Below are positions 1 to 10,810 of a DNA stretch of 64,000 nucleotides, one piece after another; the stretch's first letter is position 1; each line of letters opens with the position of its first letter. The DNA is from Gloeopeniophorella convolvens. Taxonomy: Eukaryota > Basidiomycota > Agaricomycetes > Russulales. The stretch spans positions 186,001 through 250,000 of the forward strand of contig WTXD01000027.1 in NCBI GenBank assembly GCA_022496205.1, read 5' to 3'. The notes below the pieces were generated by a model. It was not told where the DNA came from. It ran no database searches and saw only the letters and a program-made list of their open reading frames with translations. The translations under genes and the position numbers were made by a program.

Positions 1-671
1 AAGCAAACCAACACCTACCATGTGCGTCCTTCCACTCAGTGACTCCCGACCTCAACCAACTGCTTTACGTGTGTTGGCGCCTTCGCACAACCCTATCGCC
101 CAGCGTGGGCAAAAACGATCCTCAGCCTAAGTGTGCATCGCACAGCAATCAGCAGCCCACGCACTCGGTGCTGGAATTTCCCACGTCCCGCCGGCGCAAT
201 GCCCCGACAAGAAATCGTGTATCGTGATTACCTGATCTTTTGTACACACAGGCGGAGCAGCTGCCTGCTGACAACAGCTGAATTTTTCAAGGACATACAA
301 ACGCCCTGTCAGACTGCATCGCCAGACGAACCTTTAAACCATTCTCTTTTTCTCGACATATTATAGTAAGCACAGACTAAGAGAGCGATGGACCGACCGT
401 ACATATCTCGCGACAAAAACACAAAAAAAAAACCCACGTGCGATGACGCCGAGCGACGAGAGAAGAGAGAAAGAGATGGGGAAAGGGCCCGCACCAGCTC
501 ATTGCCGCCATTCATGGGCTGATGGCCTTACGCAAACATGTGAAAGTGATGAGCAACCGCGCCGGCCAATGCGAGAGCACGAGCAGAGGGACGGACTGGT
601 GAGCCTCCGCCTGCATCCTTCTCCTTTCCCACGCATCCTCTTCTCCGTCTTCAGCATCCTGAGGTGATGAA
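1..671. other. No recognisable gene; 3' flank of the BuGZ gene
   Basis: Only short overlapping open frames of biased composition occur here, with no motif I recognise and no consistent splice chain. The right part is the 3' flank of the minus-strand zinc-finger gene that stops at 672. An A-rich run lies near 420-432. The far left could belong to a gene mostly outside the window. Confidence 0.4.
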
Positions 672-2111
672 CTACAAGAAGTCCTCTGCACGCGCCCGCT
701 TCTTCCCGCGCATCTCCTCGGTCGAAGCAGCACCTGCCGCCCCGGCCTCGGGCGCGACCTGCGCAGCCGCAGCATCAGTCTTTGCCCCGGGAGCAGATGC
801 AAGCGTGTCCTTAGCGACATAGTATTTCGGGTGCCGCGACCGGACTTCATCCTATCGGGGAGTGAAACGATGTCAGTAAAGTCGGGATTTCAAGGGGTAA
901 GAGCACGCACTGGACAGAAGTTCGGCTCTGAGTACTTGAGCACCGTCTTCTTTTTCAGCTCCGGGTTTGTCTGTGCAAGTGCCGGGTTCGGCAGCGTCAG
1001 TGGGGGCGGTGTGGCGGGCCCACCTGGCGCTGGAGCTGGTGTCACAGATAACGAGGGAGGTACAGGAGTCGAGCCAGAAAACACGGGCGGGCTCGCGGAA
1101 GGAGGAGGGAAGGGTGGGGTCACACCGGGCGGAGGGAACGGAGGGACCATACCAGGCGGCGGGAAGGGCGGCATCATACCCGGCGGCGGTGGGAAGCCTG
1201 GCGGAAGAGGGAAGCCAGGCGGAGGAGGGCTGTAGATTACGTTAACGGGGATGATGTGATACGAAAGGTAAGAAGACTTACCCAGGAGGCATGCCAGGCA
1301 TGCCTGGGAACGGCGGTGGGAAGGGAGGAACCCCTGGGAAAAGGCCCGGGGGCGGTGGCATGCCGGGGAAGACGGGAGGCGCACCTGGAGGCATCATGGG
1401 CATAGGTATGGGGCCGGGGGTGGGGGCGGCGGGGGCGGGCGGTGCCGCATACGCCTGGGGAGTGGCCGCGTATACGGCACCCTGATTCGGGTCCGCCGGG
1501 GCTGGTGCTGGCGCCTCGTGTGCACCCATGAGTGCCTTGTGTGCCTCAAGCTGAGCACGAAGTTCCTCTTCAGTTAGCGGGCGATTCTCCGTCTTTGGTC
1601 GTTTAGCTTGCGGCTGTGAGATGGATCCAGCAGTAAGGCCGAGCTCGATTTCTTTGCGACGCTTGTAGTCTGCAATATCTGGGACTGGGATACCTTCCAT
1701 ACCGAAGATCTCGACCTCGTAGCCATCACGTCCTGGGAGTGCATTTTCAATCCGGGGAAGACTGAATATCCTGTATGAGAGATGAAGGATCGTGATAAAG
1801 AAAGATACACACTTGTCTGGCTCAAGTTTGTGAACCTGCTGGATATGAACTGCAAGACCACCAGCAGTGTTCAAACGACGAGGGCACATGCCGCACTTGA
1901 AATGTTTGGCTTTCTGATGCTGCATCAGAACTGGAGAGATATGATTAGGAGAGTAAGACGACAGTGATACGGAAAAAAAACGGACCTTTCTCATCTTCGA
2001 ACTCCCGCTCACAGTACCAGCACCAGGGGCGCAGGAGCTACAGGACGTGTCAGAAAACGTGATTGTTAGGTTTTATGGACGAGGTACCTGTTTATTCTTC
2101 TTTTTTGCCAT
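672..2111 (-). CDS. BuGZ/ZNF207-like C2H2 zinc-finger protein
   Basis: Homologue of animal BuGZ (ZNF207), which binds Bub3 and microtubules at spindle and kinetochore and also associates with splicing factors. The first exon (2088-2111) encodes MAKKKNKQ. After a short intron the chain reads LLRPWCWYCEREFEDEK, then VLMQHQKAKHFKCGMC and LNTAGGLAVHIQQVHK, the paired zinc fingers of the family. The signature EIFGMEGIPVPDI follows. The rest is a long low-complexity tail rich in Pro, Gly and Met (PPPPGF, FPPPGM repeats, about 890-1500), as in the Pro-rich half of animal BuGZ. The last exon (672 to about 845) reads DEVRSRHPKYYVAKD and ends in a Lys/Arg-rich KKRARAEDFL. About five exons; all junctions are GT-AG and keep frame. 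The family call is firm; the spindle role is inferred from animals. Confidence 0.9.
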
Positions 2112-2591
2112 CGAGTCGTCGCTGGAGGAGGTCGCCGGGTGTAGAATAAGGACAACCGAGTCAACCAATCAAAGCCGACTCTATTTGCTCGGAACAAACA
2201 GCTTGCATAAGCACACACGGCTTCCGGCCCGGGCCGCTAACCGCCGTGGTCTGACGATTAAATGTCTCCATGCACTGTGCCTAACAAGGAGCGAGTATAT
2301 AAGTAGATGCGTCAGTGAACAGGTTGTAACCATCCAAGTATAGTCCCACTCTTCCCAAACCATCTCTCTCCCTGAGGCCCTTGTTACTGCGCCCGGTAAG
2401 CCATTTTCCCTCTGCGGGTGACGTGCAATGCATCCTTCACTACATCGCGTCCGAGAAGCATATGCATGGCCTCGAGACGTGCTACACGACCTGTCTCTCA
2501 TTATAAGGCAGCACTGGCACTGGCAGGCTGTTAGCCATTCACTTTGACCACCCATCTTTCTCCTTGCATAAGCGACCATCGACGCTAACCC
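2112..2591. promoter_or_regulatory. Divergent intergenic region, BuGZ and hydrolase genes
   Basis: This 480-bp stretch separates the starts of the minus-strand zinc-finger gene and the plus-strand hydrolase gene, so it must hold both promoters. A TATA-like tract (gagtatataagtag) lies at about 2292-2305 and a pyrimidine-rich stretch follows near 2345-2385. No repeat or conserved coding was seen. Confidence 0.4.
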
Positions 2592-4416
2592 ATGATCACC
2601 AGGATGATTGGCCAGACCTGGCCTGAATACGTATTTATACGCCTCAGCATCGCCGCCCTTCGTCTCATCGCACCACTCTCCATCGGATACCTCGCCGCCT
2701 CGTACCATGCCGGTGCATTCCTTTGGTCACCCTTCCTCGGCACCTATGCGATAGTCGAGGCTGCGTTCTTCCTGTTCGTATACTTGCCACGGTGTTTTCA
2801 CATGCAACAGGTACGCAGAGATAGGCGCCCGTCAGCCCCTGTGAAGCTTCCTGTCTGTCCGCCTGCCCTGCTGATCCTGTTGCGTTAGGATGCGAAGCAC
2901 CCGCCCCGCCTGTCGCGCGCTGAGCGCCAGGCACTCTTCGACAAATGTGCCCGCTCCATGAGTAGCGATTCCGTCTCAAGATGGTTCACCTCCACCCCTG
3001 GCGGCCGCGTCTGGCGCGACAATGCCGTCGACTGGGTCCTGTGGGCACTGTTCTCCGCGCATGCGGGCGAGCTCCTCACAGAGTGGGAGGAAGAGCTCGA
3101 CCACTACGTCTCCGTCCTCGGCGGCTTCATCGGGTACCCGCTCGACCGTGGGAACAACCCCGCCATCCAGGTGCCCCGCCTGACCTTAGACCCCGTCGTG
3201 ACGGTGCATAGACCCTTTGTCTGGTACATGGTACGTCCACGCTACCCTCATCAACAACAACCAACTCTGAACCGCCGCGCAGATTGTCGGCCTTGTCGAC
3301 GCGGCGGCGTCCGCCAAGCTCTACCACCAAGGCTTCCGGCACTACAACTCGCGGCGATGGTTCCGCGCCTTCCCAGCGCGCCCGCTGCACGCGCTGTTCT
3401 CGCACAAGACGGCCGACACCGTGACGGACATGCCGTACTGGTACCGCCCGCACCGCTCGCGCACGCAGCTGCCCATCCTCTTCCTGCACGGCATCGGCAT
3501 CGGGCTGTGGCCGTACACGCGCTTCATGCGCGAGCTCGCCGCGCGCGCGCCGGACGTGGGCGTGCTCGCCGTCGAGCTGCTCCCGATCTCGATGCGCATC
3601 ACCGCGCCGCCGCTCGCGCGCGACGCGCTGTGCGCCGCGCTCGCGCGCATCCTCGACGCGCACGGGCTGCAACGCGTCGTCGTCGTCGGCCACTCGTACG
3701 GCACCGTCGTCGCCGCGCACCTCCTGCGGCACCACGAGCTCCCGCCCAGCCCTGTGCCCACGCCCGCTGCACCCACCGCCGCCTCCGCCTCCGCCCCTGC
3801 GCCGGCCGTCGAGTCCCCCGCGTGGGCCGGGCGCATCGCCGCGGCGCTGCTGATCGACCCGATCCCGTTCCTCTGCACCACCCGTCCGTCGCGCGCAACT
3901 TTGTCTACCGCGCGCCGCGCGCCGCGAACGAATGGCAGCTGTGGTACTTCGCGTCGCGCGACCCGGATATCGCGCGCGCGCTCTCGCGCCACTTTTTCTG
4001 GCAAGAGAGCATCCTCTGGCGCGAGGACGTGCTCGGCGCAGCAGCAGCGGGCGCCGCGTCGGGGTGAGCATCGCGGGGCGCGACCAATTGTCGACGCGCG
4101 CGCGGTGCGCGCGTACCTTACGGGCGAGCAGGACCTGCCGGTCCGGCGAGAAGGCGTGGGCGCAGGACGGGCTCGAGGTGCTGTACTTCCCGACGCTCGA
4201 TCACGCGACGGTGTTGATGCGCACGCGACGCGCGCCGCGCTGCTGGATGTCTGTGCCGGTTCGTGGAGGAGGACGATGCGCAGGAGGACGCAGGTGGCCG
4301 CGAAGCTCGACGCCCCCGCGGACGGGAATGGGGACGCGGGCGCGCCTGAGGGCGTGCTGGTAGACGTGGCTGTAGACACGGACGCTGGTACTAGTGTTGC
4401 CGCCGCGCCGACGTAG
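2592..4416 (+). pseudogene. Membrane-anchored alpha/beta hydrolase with several frame changes
   Basis: The N-terminus (MITRMIGQTWPEYVFIRL) leads into two hydrophobic segments, so the protein is probably membrane-anchored. Exons 2 and 3 continue DAKHPPRLSRAERQALFDKC and, after an intron near 3229-3282, IVGLVDAAASAKLYHQGF. The hydrolase core is clear: LPILFLHGIGIGLWPYTRF (oxyanion region) and VVVVGHSYGTVVAAHLL (GHSYG nucleophile elbow, about 3680-3720). LIDPIPFL then breaks into another frame at about 3868. LHHPSVARNFVYRAPR continues in the next frame, then RVGVSIAGRDQL, VDARAVRAYLTGEQDLP and WAQDGLEVLYFPTLDHATV (the expected acid/His region) in further frames. Most steps fit loss of one base. 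No GT-AG intron explains them. Either a young pseudogene or base-calling errors in very GC-rich DNA. The 3' end is approximate. Confidence 0.7.
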
Positions 4417-4485
4417 CGCGGGTGTACACGGCTGTAACTATATACCATAGAGCAACGCGACGCCGCCGTACACAGGCCGCTTATA

Positions 4486-6020
4486 TTATGTCTTGAACCC
4501 CCACGCCCGCGCCGCCTGCGCCGTCTCCTCGTCTCCACCTCCCGCCGACGCGTCGCGGACAGCGTCCCACACCGCCCTTGCCTGTGCGCGCTCCGCGCTG
4601 CTCAGGAACAGCACGACCGTGCCGAAGCGCGGCGTGCGCGGTAGCGCAACGAGGTACTCGCGCGCGGCGCGCGCTGGGGCGGCGCCGAGGGCGGGGAGCA
4701 GCGCGGCGAGGAGCCCGGGCTCGAGGGAGGAGCGGAAGAGGCGGGGAGCGAGGCAGGGGGCACGGTCTGCGGGCTGTTAGTGGGGGCGGTAGCGGGCTGG
4801 GAGGAGGGCGCGCACGGAGAGGAGCGCCCAGCGCGCGGGCGGGTCGGATGCGGGGATGGCGTCCCACGCGCGTGTGAACTCGAAGAGCGTGCGCGGGGCC
4901 TGCAGTGCTGGTAGTGCTGCTGGCGTCGGTGTTGGTGCTGGCGCCGGGGCGGGCGTCGGTATATGCGCAAGCGAAGGAGCAGGCGCAGGCGCAGGTGCAG
5001 GTGTTGGTGCGGGCGCGGGAGCGTCTGACACTTCAGACACCTCGCGCGTTTCAAACACTGTATCCTTCCCTGACATGCGAAAGATACCGCCACCAACGCG
5101 TCCCGCCGACTTGACCTTCCCTTCGCGCGCCTGCTTGACCTCTTGGAACGTCTTCGGCTTCGGTGCACCCGCGCTTGCGCTCGCCGAAGTCGATGGTACC
5201 GGTGCTGGCTCCGGAGGGGTGTGCAGTGAGCGTGAGCTGACAGGATTCAGTAGCCCGTCCTTTGGATCGGCGGCGCTTGGGGGGATAGAGGTAGAGGGTG
5301 CGTCATCGTCAACGATGGCGATTGGCACGCGCCGTCGTTTCACCGGCGCAGTGCCGCTTGAACTCGATGATGCGGGCACGGCGGAGCCGGTACGTCAATC
5401 GGCGTTGATCTCTGCGCGTTGCACGCGTGAGCAGGCTCCAGAAGCACGATATCAGGAAGTAAAACGCACTGCTTTTCCCTTCCCGCTCGTTATGAGCCCG
5501 TCGACCCGCGCGAGTTCCGTCCTGACAGCTTCGTTGTTCGGTTCCATCTTGAGCGCACGTTGCAGGTCTGGAGCCGACCAGTGAGGTTTGCCTCAAAACG
5601 GCACTGGAATATGACAACGCACCATTATGCGCCTCTCCGAGTTTCTGGAGGGCAGCACGGGCCTGGCCTCTGCGGAAGAGCGCCTTTACATTTTTGTTGG
5701 AGAGAGTGAGGACGGTGGTGCAGTCGCGCTCGGCGTCCTCGTTCCTGGTTCCGGGCTGCGACTTGAGAAGCAGATCAAACTGGCTGACAAGAACATAACC
5801 TACTTGGAAAGCTTGAGGTAGGCGGCGGCGCGATTAAGAAAGAAGGTTAGGTCTGTCGGGTCTGCAAGGGCAGCCGCCGAGTAGTGGCCGACTGCGGCAG
5901 CGTAATCGCCTGCTTTGAAGGCAGCGTTGCCCTAGAATGGGTGAGCACGCAAGATGCACCATTGCGATTGCAGCGCCGGACCTTTTCTTTGGCGGCGGCG
6001 GCGGCGGCGGCGGAGGCCAT
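4486..6020 (-). CDS. TPR / RPAP3 C-terminal domain protein (Hsp90 co-chaperone-like)
   Basis: The start at 6020 gives MASAAAAAKEK, the Ala run being encoded by a (GCC)n tract. After a 50-nt intron comes a classic TPR (GNAAFKAGDYAAAVGHYSAA, then LNRAAAYLKLSK), then NEDAERDCTTVL, KALFRRGQARAALQKLGEAH and DLQRALKMEPNNEAV. A disordered Pro/Ala/Ser linker follows (about 5000-5370). The C-terminus (LFEFTRAWDAIPASDPPARW and, further on, EYLVALPRTPRFGTVVLFL) matches the RPAP3 C-terminal domain, found in R2TP/Hsp90 assembly factors. The stop TAA is at 4486-4488. Two places look one base short: near 5380 (STPIDVPAPP runs into VPASSSSSG in another frame) and near 4750 (SLPA then LFRSSLEPGLLAALL). Domain call is firm; intactness is not. 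Confidence 0.75.
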
Positions 6021-6181
6021 GGCGAGAGCAAGAGAGCGCGTCGAGATCTTTGTGCAACTCTGGCGCGTGGCCCGAAGGAGCGGTCACTGAACGCCTTGAC
6101 ACGCCATAAGCGGGCGATTTACCGCTGCCATCTTCTGCGACATGCAGCGACCTCCCCATCGTGCGTCTTGTCTCCAGCGCC

Positions 6182-9100
6182 ATGCAGTCTGATCCCTGGC
6201 TCATCCTCCCGCCCATTATCCCCCGTCCTCAACACCGTTCCGTCTCTTCCAACACAGCTTCGCTTAGCAGGAACCTCCAGGCGGACACTCCGTCCCTCGT
6301 GCACACGCTCCAACACCACGGCGAGACGTCTATTCTTAGCATTGTCACCAGCGAGAACCACATCTACAGCGGGAGTCAGGGCCAGGATATATCTGTACTG
6401 CCATTTCATGTAGGCTCCAGTTCCATGCGCGCTGACCGTGCCGCATACAGGTATGGGATAATCGTACGTACTCGCTCGAGACACAGCTCCGGGGGCACAC
6501 AGGCAGCGTCCTCGCCCTCGAATACGCAGCCGACAAGCGGTGGCTCTTCAGTTCGTCAGGTATGTGGTGTCCCCGTCTGTCCTGCCAGGCTGGCGCACAA
6601 CTGACTCCGTCGTAGGAGACAGCACCGTCCGAGTCAGTGCTCTCCCTCCGGTCCGGCTTGCCGTCCGCTAATTTATTCAATCGCAGGTCTGGTGCACAAG
6701 CACCTTGGTCCCGCTCTATGTGATCAATCCGTACCTAGAGACAGACTCTGGCGATCTCTTCTCCCTTGCATGGTCGCCGACATACTCTACCATCTACATC
6801 GGCTGCCAAAACACGTCCTTACAATGGTACAACTTCACCAACCTCAGCTCAGAGACCCCTTCTTCGGGCGCGTCCACGCCAAAACGCGCGCACAAGTTCT
6901 TCGACAGTTATCCGAGGACAAAGCGGCGCTCTCCCGACTTGGAAGCAAGTAATGGTGCCAATACACCCGCGCGCGATGCCGATGGACACGTCGTACTCGT
7001 GCGTCCTCCAAGCCCCCGCGCCGAGCTCAACGTCCCCGCGCGGAACGTCATCGACTCGGCGCATTACGGATACGTGTACTGCATGGCTTTGCTTCCGTCC
7101 ACCCGTGAGGGCACTACCAATGCACCGCGAAAGGACGTCCTCCTCGCCACTGGCAGCGGCGATGAGACGATGAAGGTGCGTGTGCAGTAGGCGTGTAGAC
7201 CTCACAGGGCTGAAGGAAGCACAATCAGGTGTGGAAGTGCTCCTCCACTGGCCTTGAGCTTCTCAACACGATCGACTGCGAGCACGGCGCGATTCTGTCG
7301 CTCGTCACTCGCGAGGACATCCTATATGCCGGCTGCCAGGACGGCTATGTCCGTGTCTGGGACCTGCAGACCAACACGTTCATCCGAACAATCATCGTAC
7401 AAGAGGTGCGTTCCTGCGCATCTGCGAGTTCATTACTAGCATAGATATGCGGACTTAGGGCGTCGACATCTTGTCACTTTCAATGCTCGGCTCGGATCTA
7501 TACACGTTCTCTGCCAATGGAAAAGTCAAGGTGATCTGCCTCATGCACGATGTCAAGTCATGTCCTGACTATGCTTCTCTCAGCGCTACTCGGATACGTT
7601 TGACTGCACGGCCTCATGGCAAGCACATGATGGCATCGTCCTCTCGTCTATTGTCACGCGCGGCATTGATCCAGCCGAATTCAAGCTCATCACAGGCGGA
7701 AATGACAGTGCTATCAAAGTAATTTACCCTAGACAACATTGTGTACAGTCTTCGTTTACGTGTCTGTAGGTTTGGAACATCCATCCCGCCAAGGTCGATC
7801 CCACCGACGATGAACTCGATGACATCGTCGATGCGGACGGCCGTAAGGCCTCCAACGGTAAGTTAGCACGCCGTCATTCTCGATACTCTGCATGGCTGAT
7901 GCGAAAGGTAGACATCCTTATCTACGCTTTATCGAAATTCGTCTCGATACCAAGCGTCTCCAGTTCTGCGGAGCCCCGCGAAGACTGCCGCCAGGCCGCC
8001 ATCTGGCTCACCAAATGCCTCGCGCAGCTCGGTGCATCCTCCAAGACGGTCTGTTTCGAACCTCCTGAGGTCCCGTTCCGTGCTGAACCGGCTGCCAGCT
8101 TTACGAAGACGATGAAGCGCAGCACAATCCGGTCGTATATGCGTGCTTTCAGGGCGCGCAGACGTCCCAGCGCAAGCCGCGCATACTTTTCTATGGGTGC
8201 GCCCAGTCGCGCCTCTCAGCGGAGCCTTCCTCTAACGCTTTAGCACGCAGACACTACGACGTCATATCGGCACCGCCCGAGGGCTGGGAGAGCGACCCGT
8301 TCAAGCTGACGGCGCGTAACGGCTTCCTGTACGCGCGCGGTGTCGCGGACGACAAGGGCCCGCTGCTCGCCGTCGCGTGCGCGGCCGCGGACCTGCTGCA
8401 GGCCCGCCGGCTCGGGGTCGACTTGCTTTTCCTTGTCGAGGGAGAGGAGGAGACAGGAAGTGTGGGCTTTGTGGATACTGTGCTAAAACACAAGGTGTGT
8501 ATGCACGGCAGCGAGAAGCGGTCAGGCACTTACGACGAGCGGGCAGGATCTGATTGGGGAGGTGGACGCGATTCTGGTCAGGTGCGCTCATTGTGCATTG
8601 CTGTTGAAAACGTGGCGCTGAGCGGCGCGCGCGGTGCAGCAACTCGGGCTGGATTGCGGAAAACGTGCCGTCGATTACGTACGGCCTGCGCGGCGTCATC
8701 CATTGTAACGTCGAGGTCAGCTCTCTTCGATGCACGCCTACTGGATAGCTCTTGACGCATGACCCAAGATCTCCTCGAACTGCGAGAGAGACAGCCACTC
8801 GGGCATCGACGGCGGCGCATGGCCAGAGCCCATGCAAGACATGTGAGCTCCAGGCACACACACTTCACGGGCGCTAACTCTGGCGCCCGTATGCCACAGG
8901 ATCCAAGTCCTTGCTGCGCTCACAGACCACGACCGCAAAGTCCTCATCCCAGGCTTCTGTGCGTCGCCCCATCCCCTCCGCACAACAAACAACCCTGACC
9001 GCCCGCAGACGGCGAAGTCCGCACGCCAGACGAAGAAGAGAGCGCGCGCCTGCAGCTGCTCGAGGCCATCACGCAGCGGCCCGCCGCGTCGCTCGCGGCG

Positions 9101-9881
9101 CGCTGGTGCGAGCCCGCGCTGACGATCCACAGCGTGCGCGGCTCGGGGCCACACAGTGCGTGCCTCCCGTTCCCGTCCCGCGTCGCAGGGCCGACGCTGA
9201 TTGCATCGCCGGCGTACAGACCCGACAGTCATCCCGGCGTCTGTTGCGGCGCAGGTCTCGCTACGCATCGTGCCGGACCAGGCGCTCGATACGGTGTGCG
9301 CGGCGCTCGTGCAGCACCTGCGCGCGTCGTTCGACGGGCTGCGCTCCGCCAATTCTATCAAGGTCTGTCTGTCCACCGCTGCTTTTCTCCATGAGGAGGA
9401 GCTGGCAGTAGTTGACTGGCGGCGGCCCGCAGGTGACGGTCGACCACACGGCGGACTGGTGGCTCGGCGACCTCGCGCACCCGTGGTTCGTCGCGCTCGA
9501 GCGCGCGATCCGCGACGAGTGGGGCGCGGAGCCGATGCGTGTGCGGGAGGGCGGGGTGCGTGCTCTTCCTCTTTCTCTCTCGCGCGCGAACACACCGTTG
9601 CTCACCCGGCGCCCCGCCGCGCAGTCCATCCCGTGCGTTCCGTTCCTCGAGAAGGCGTTCGGGTGCCCGGCGCTGCACCTGCCGATGGGGCAGAGCACGG
9701 TACGTCGTGCATTCGAGGGTGCGAGTGGTGGTACGGGTGCTGAGAGCCGCTGCAGGACCAGGCGCATCTTCCGAACGAGCATTTGTCGTTGTCGAACCTG
9801 CGCCATGGCAAGGCGGTCGTCGAGCGCTTCTTGTTGGCCGTCGCGGAGAGCGGCGTCGTGTCCGACATGGCGAAGGCGTAA
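6182..9881 (+). CDS. DUG2: DUG2: WD40-M20 peptidase fusion, glutathione degradation
   Basis: Orthologue of yeast Dug2, which with Dug3 forms the GSH amidotransferase that opens the gamma-glutamyl bond of glutathione in the cytosol. The start MQSDPWLILPPIIPRPQH (6182) leads into WD40 repeats: VWDNRTYSLETQLRGHTGSV, LLATGSGDETMKVWKCSS, LYAGCQDGYVRVWDLQTN, up to KVWNIHPAKVDP near 7770-7800. The M20 peptidase half follows: ILFYGHYDVISAPPEGWESD, FLYARGVADDKGPLLAVACA, LVEGEEETGSVGF, SNSGWIAENVPSITYGLRG, DSHSGIDGG and, after a splice, NPTVIPASVAAQVSLRIVPD. It ends ERFLLAVAESGVVSDMAKA, stop at 9879-9881. More than 12 exons with introns mostly of 40-70 nt. One doubtful point is about 8071-8099, where either a 29-nt intron or a one-base shift joins FEPPE to LYEDDEAQHNPVVYACF. 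An in-frame ATG at 6161 is an alternative start. Confidence 0.92.
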
Positions 9882-10251
9882 TGTGCAGAATCGCTGTTGT
9901 AGTTGTAGGACTGTGTTTGCTGTCGTTGTACGTCCGTTGTTACTATTAGAGAGTTGTGTGCAGTGCAAGAGAATGGAAGAAACAGTGTTGACACTCGTAT
10001 AATTTGCCTCCGTCACCGGTGTTTCAAACACCGTGGGATCAAGCCAAGCAAGGTAACGAAGGGACCAGAAATGAAGACGTGGGAGTGCAAGTTGAGAGCA
10101 AGAGAAAAACCGAAAGCTAGGACAAGGAGACATGTACATGTATATAGATGAGAATTAGATGCGAATGTACTGGGGGAGCTGGAGCATCTAGGACATAGCA
10201 AAGCAAGCGGAATGAAGTCAACAAGAAAACCGGCCGCGTGGCCGAGCCATT
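9882..10251. other. Intergenic, 3' ends of DUG2 and a minus-strand hypothetical
   Basis: AT-richer than its neighbours and without a convincing reading frame. It lies between two converging genes, so it should contain two 3' UTRs. No repeat or RNA gene was seen. Confidence 0.4.
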
Positions 10252-10810
10252 CTACGTTGGCACCTCTTTTGTAGCCCCCTTGGAAAGGCGGACGGCGCGA
10301 CGCAGCGCGTTCAGCACCGCCTAAAGCACCACCATTAGGTCAGAAACAGCACATCACACGGAGCGATGCACCCACATAGATGCGCTTCGTTTTGGCCGGC
10401 TCGAACAGGGTCGGCGAGTCGTCCGACTGCGACTCGCACGCAGGGACCACCTGCGCCCGCGCGCCGCAGCGCGGCGCGGGTCCAGGCTCTCACTGCTCTC
10501 GCACTCGGTGATACTGAACAAGGGTGGCGCAGCCGTGACCGGCGGCCGCGCTGCCCTGCCCCTGCCGCCCGCGCGCCACGACACCCACGGCGCCGTGGGC
10601 ACGCCGCTGCGGTAGTCCACCGTCTCCTGCCCCAAACAAGGCCCGGTCAGCGAGTGTGCACTGGGAGGCGCGGCGGCGGGGACAGGGCGCACCATGAACG
10701 GCTCGTGCCCCGGCGCCCGCGCCCGTCGACGCGCAGAACGGAGCCCGCCTGTGCGTTGTGTGCGTAACCGAAGGCGTAGCGGGCACGGGCGGGTTGGCCT
10801 GCGCGGTCAT
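10252..10810 (-). CDS. Hypothetical Pro/Ala-rich protein
   Basis: Not recognised. A candidate start at 10810 gives MTAQANPPVPATPSVTHTTH. Protein-like Pro/Ala-rich sequence (MVRPVPAAAPPSAHS) continues in an adjacent frame. The last two exons look real: SQSDDSPTLFEPAKTKRIYV, then a GTGATG...TTTAG intron (about 10324-10362) and AVLNALRRAVRLSKGATKEV before a TAG at 10252-10254. The middle part needs one or two frame changes, so the model is incomplete there. The evidence is composition plus the clean last splice; no function is proposed. Confidence 0.35.

Noticed and set aside
3127..4538. Long minus-strand frames opposite the hydrolase gene
   Set aside because: Shadows of the GC-rich plus-strand coding sequence: Arg/Ala/Gly composition, while the plus strand has clear hydrolase motifs.
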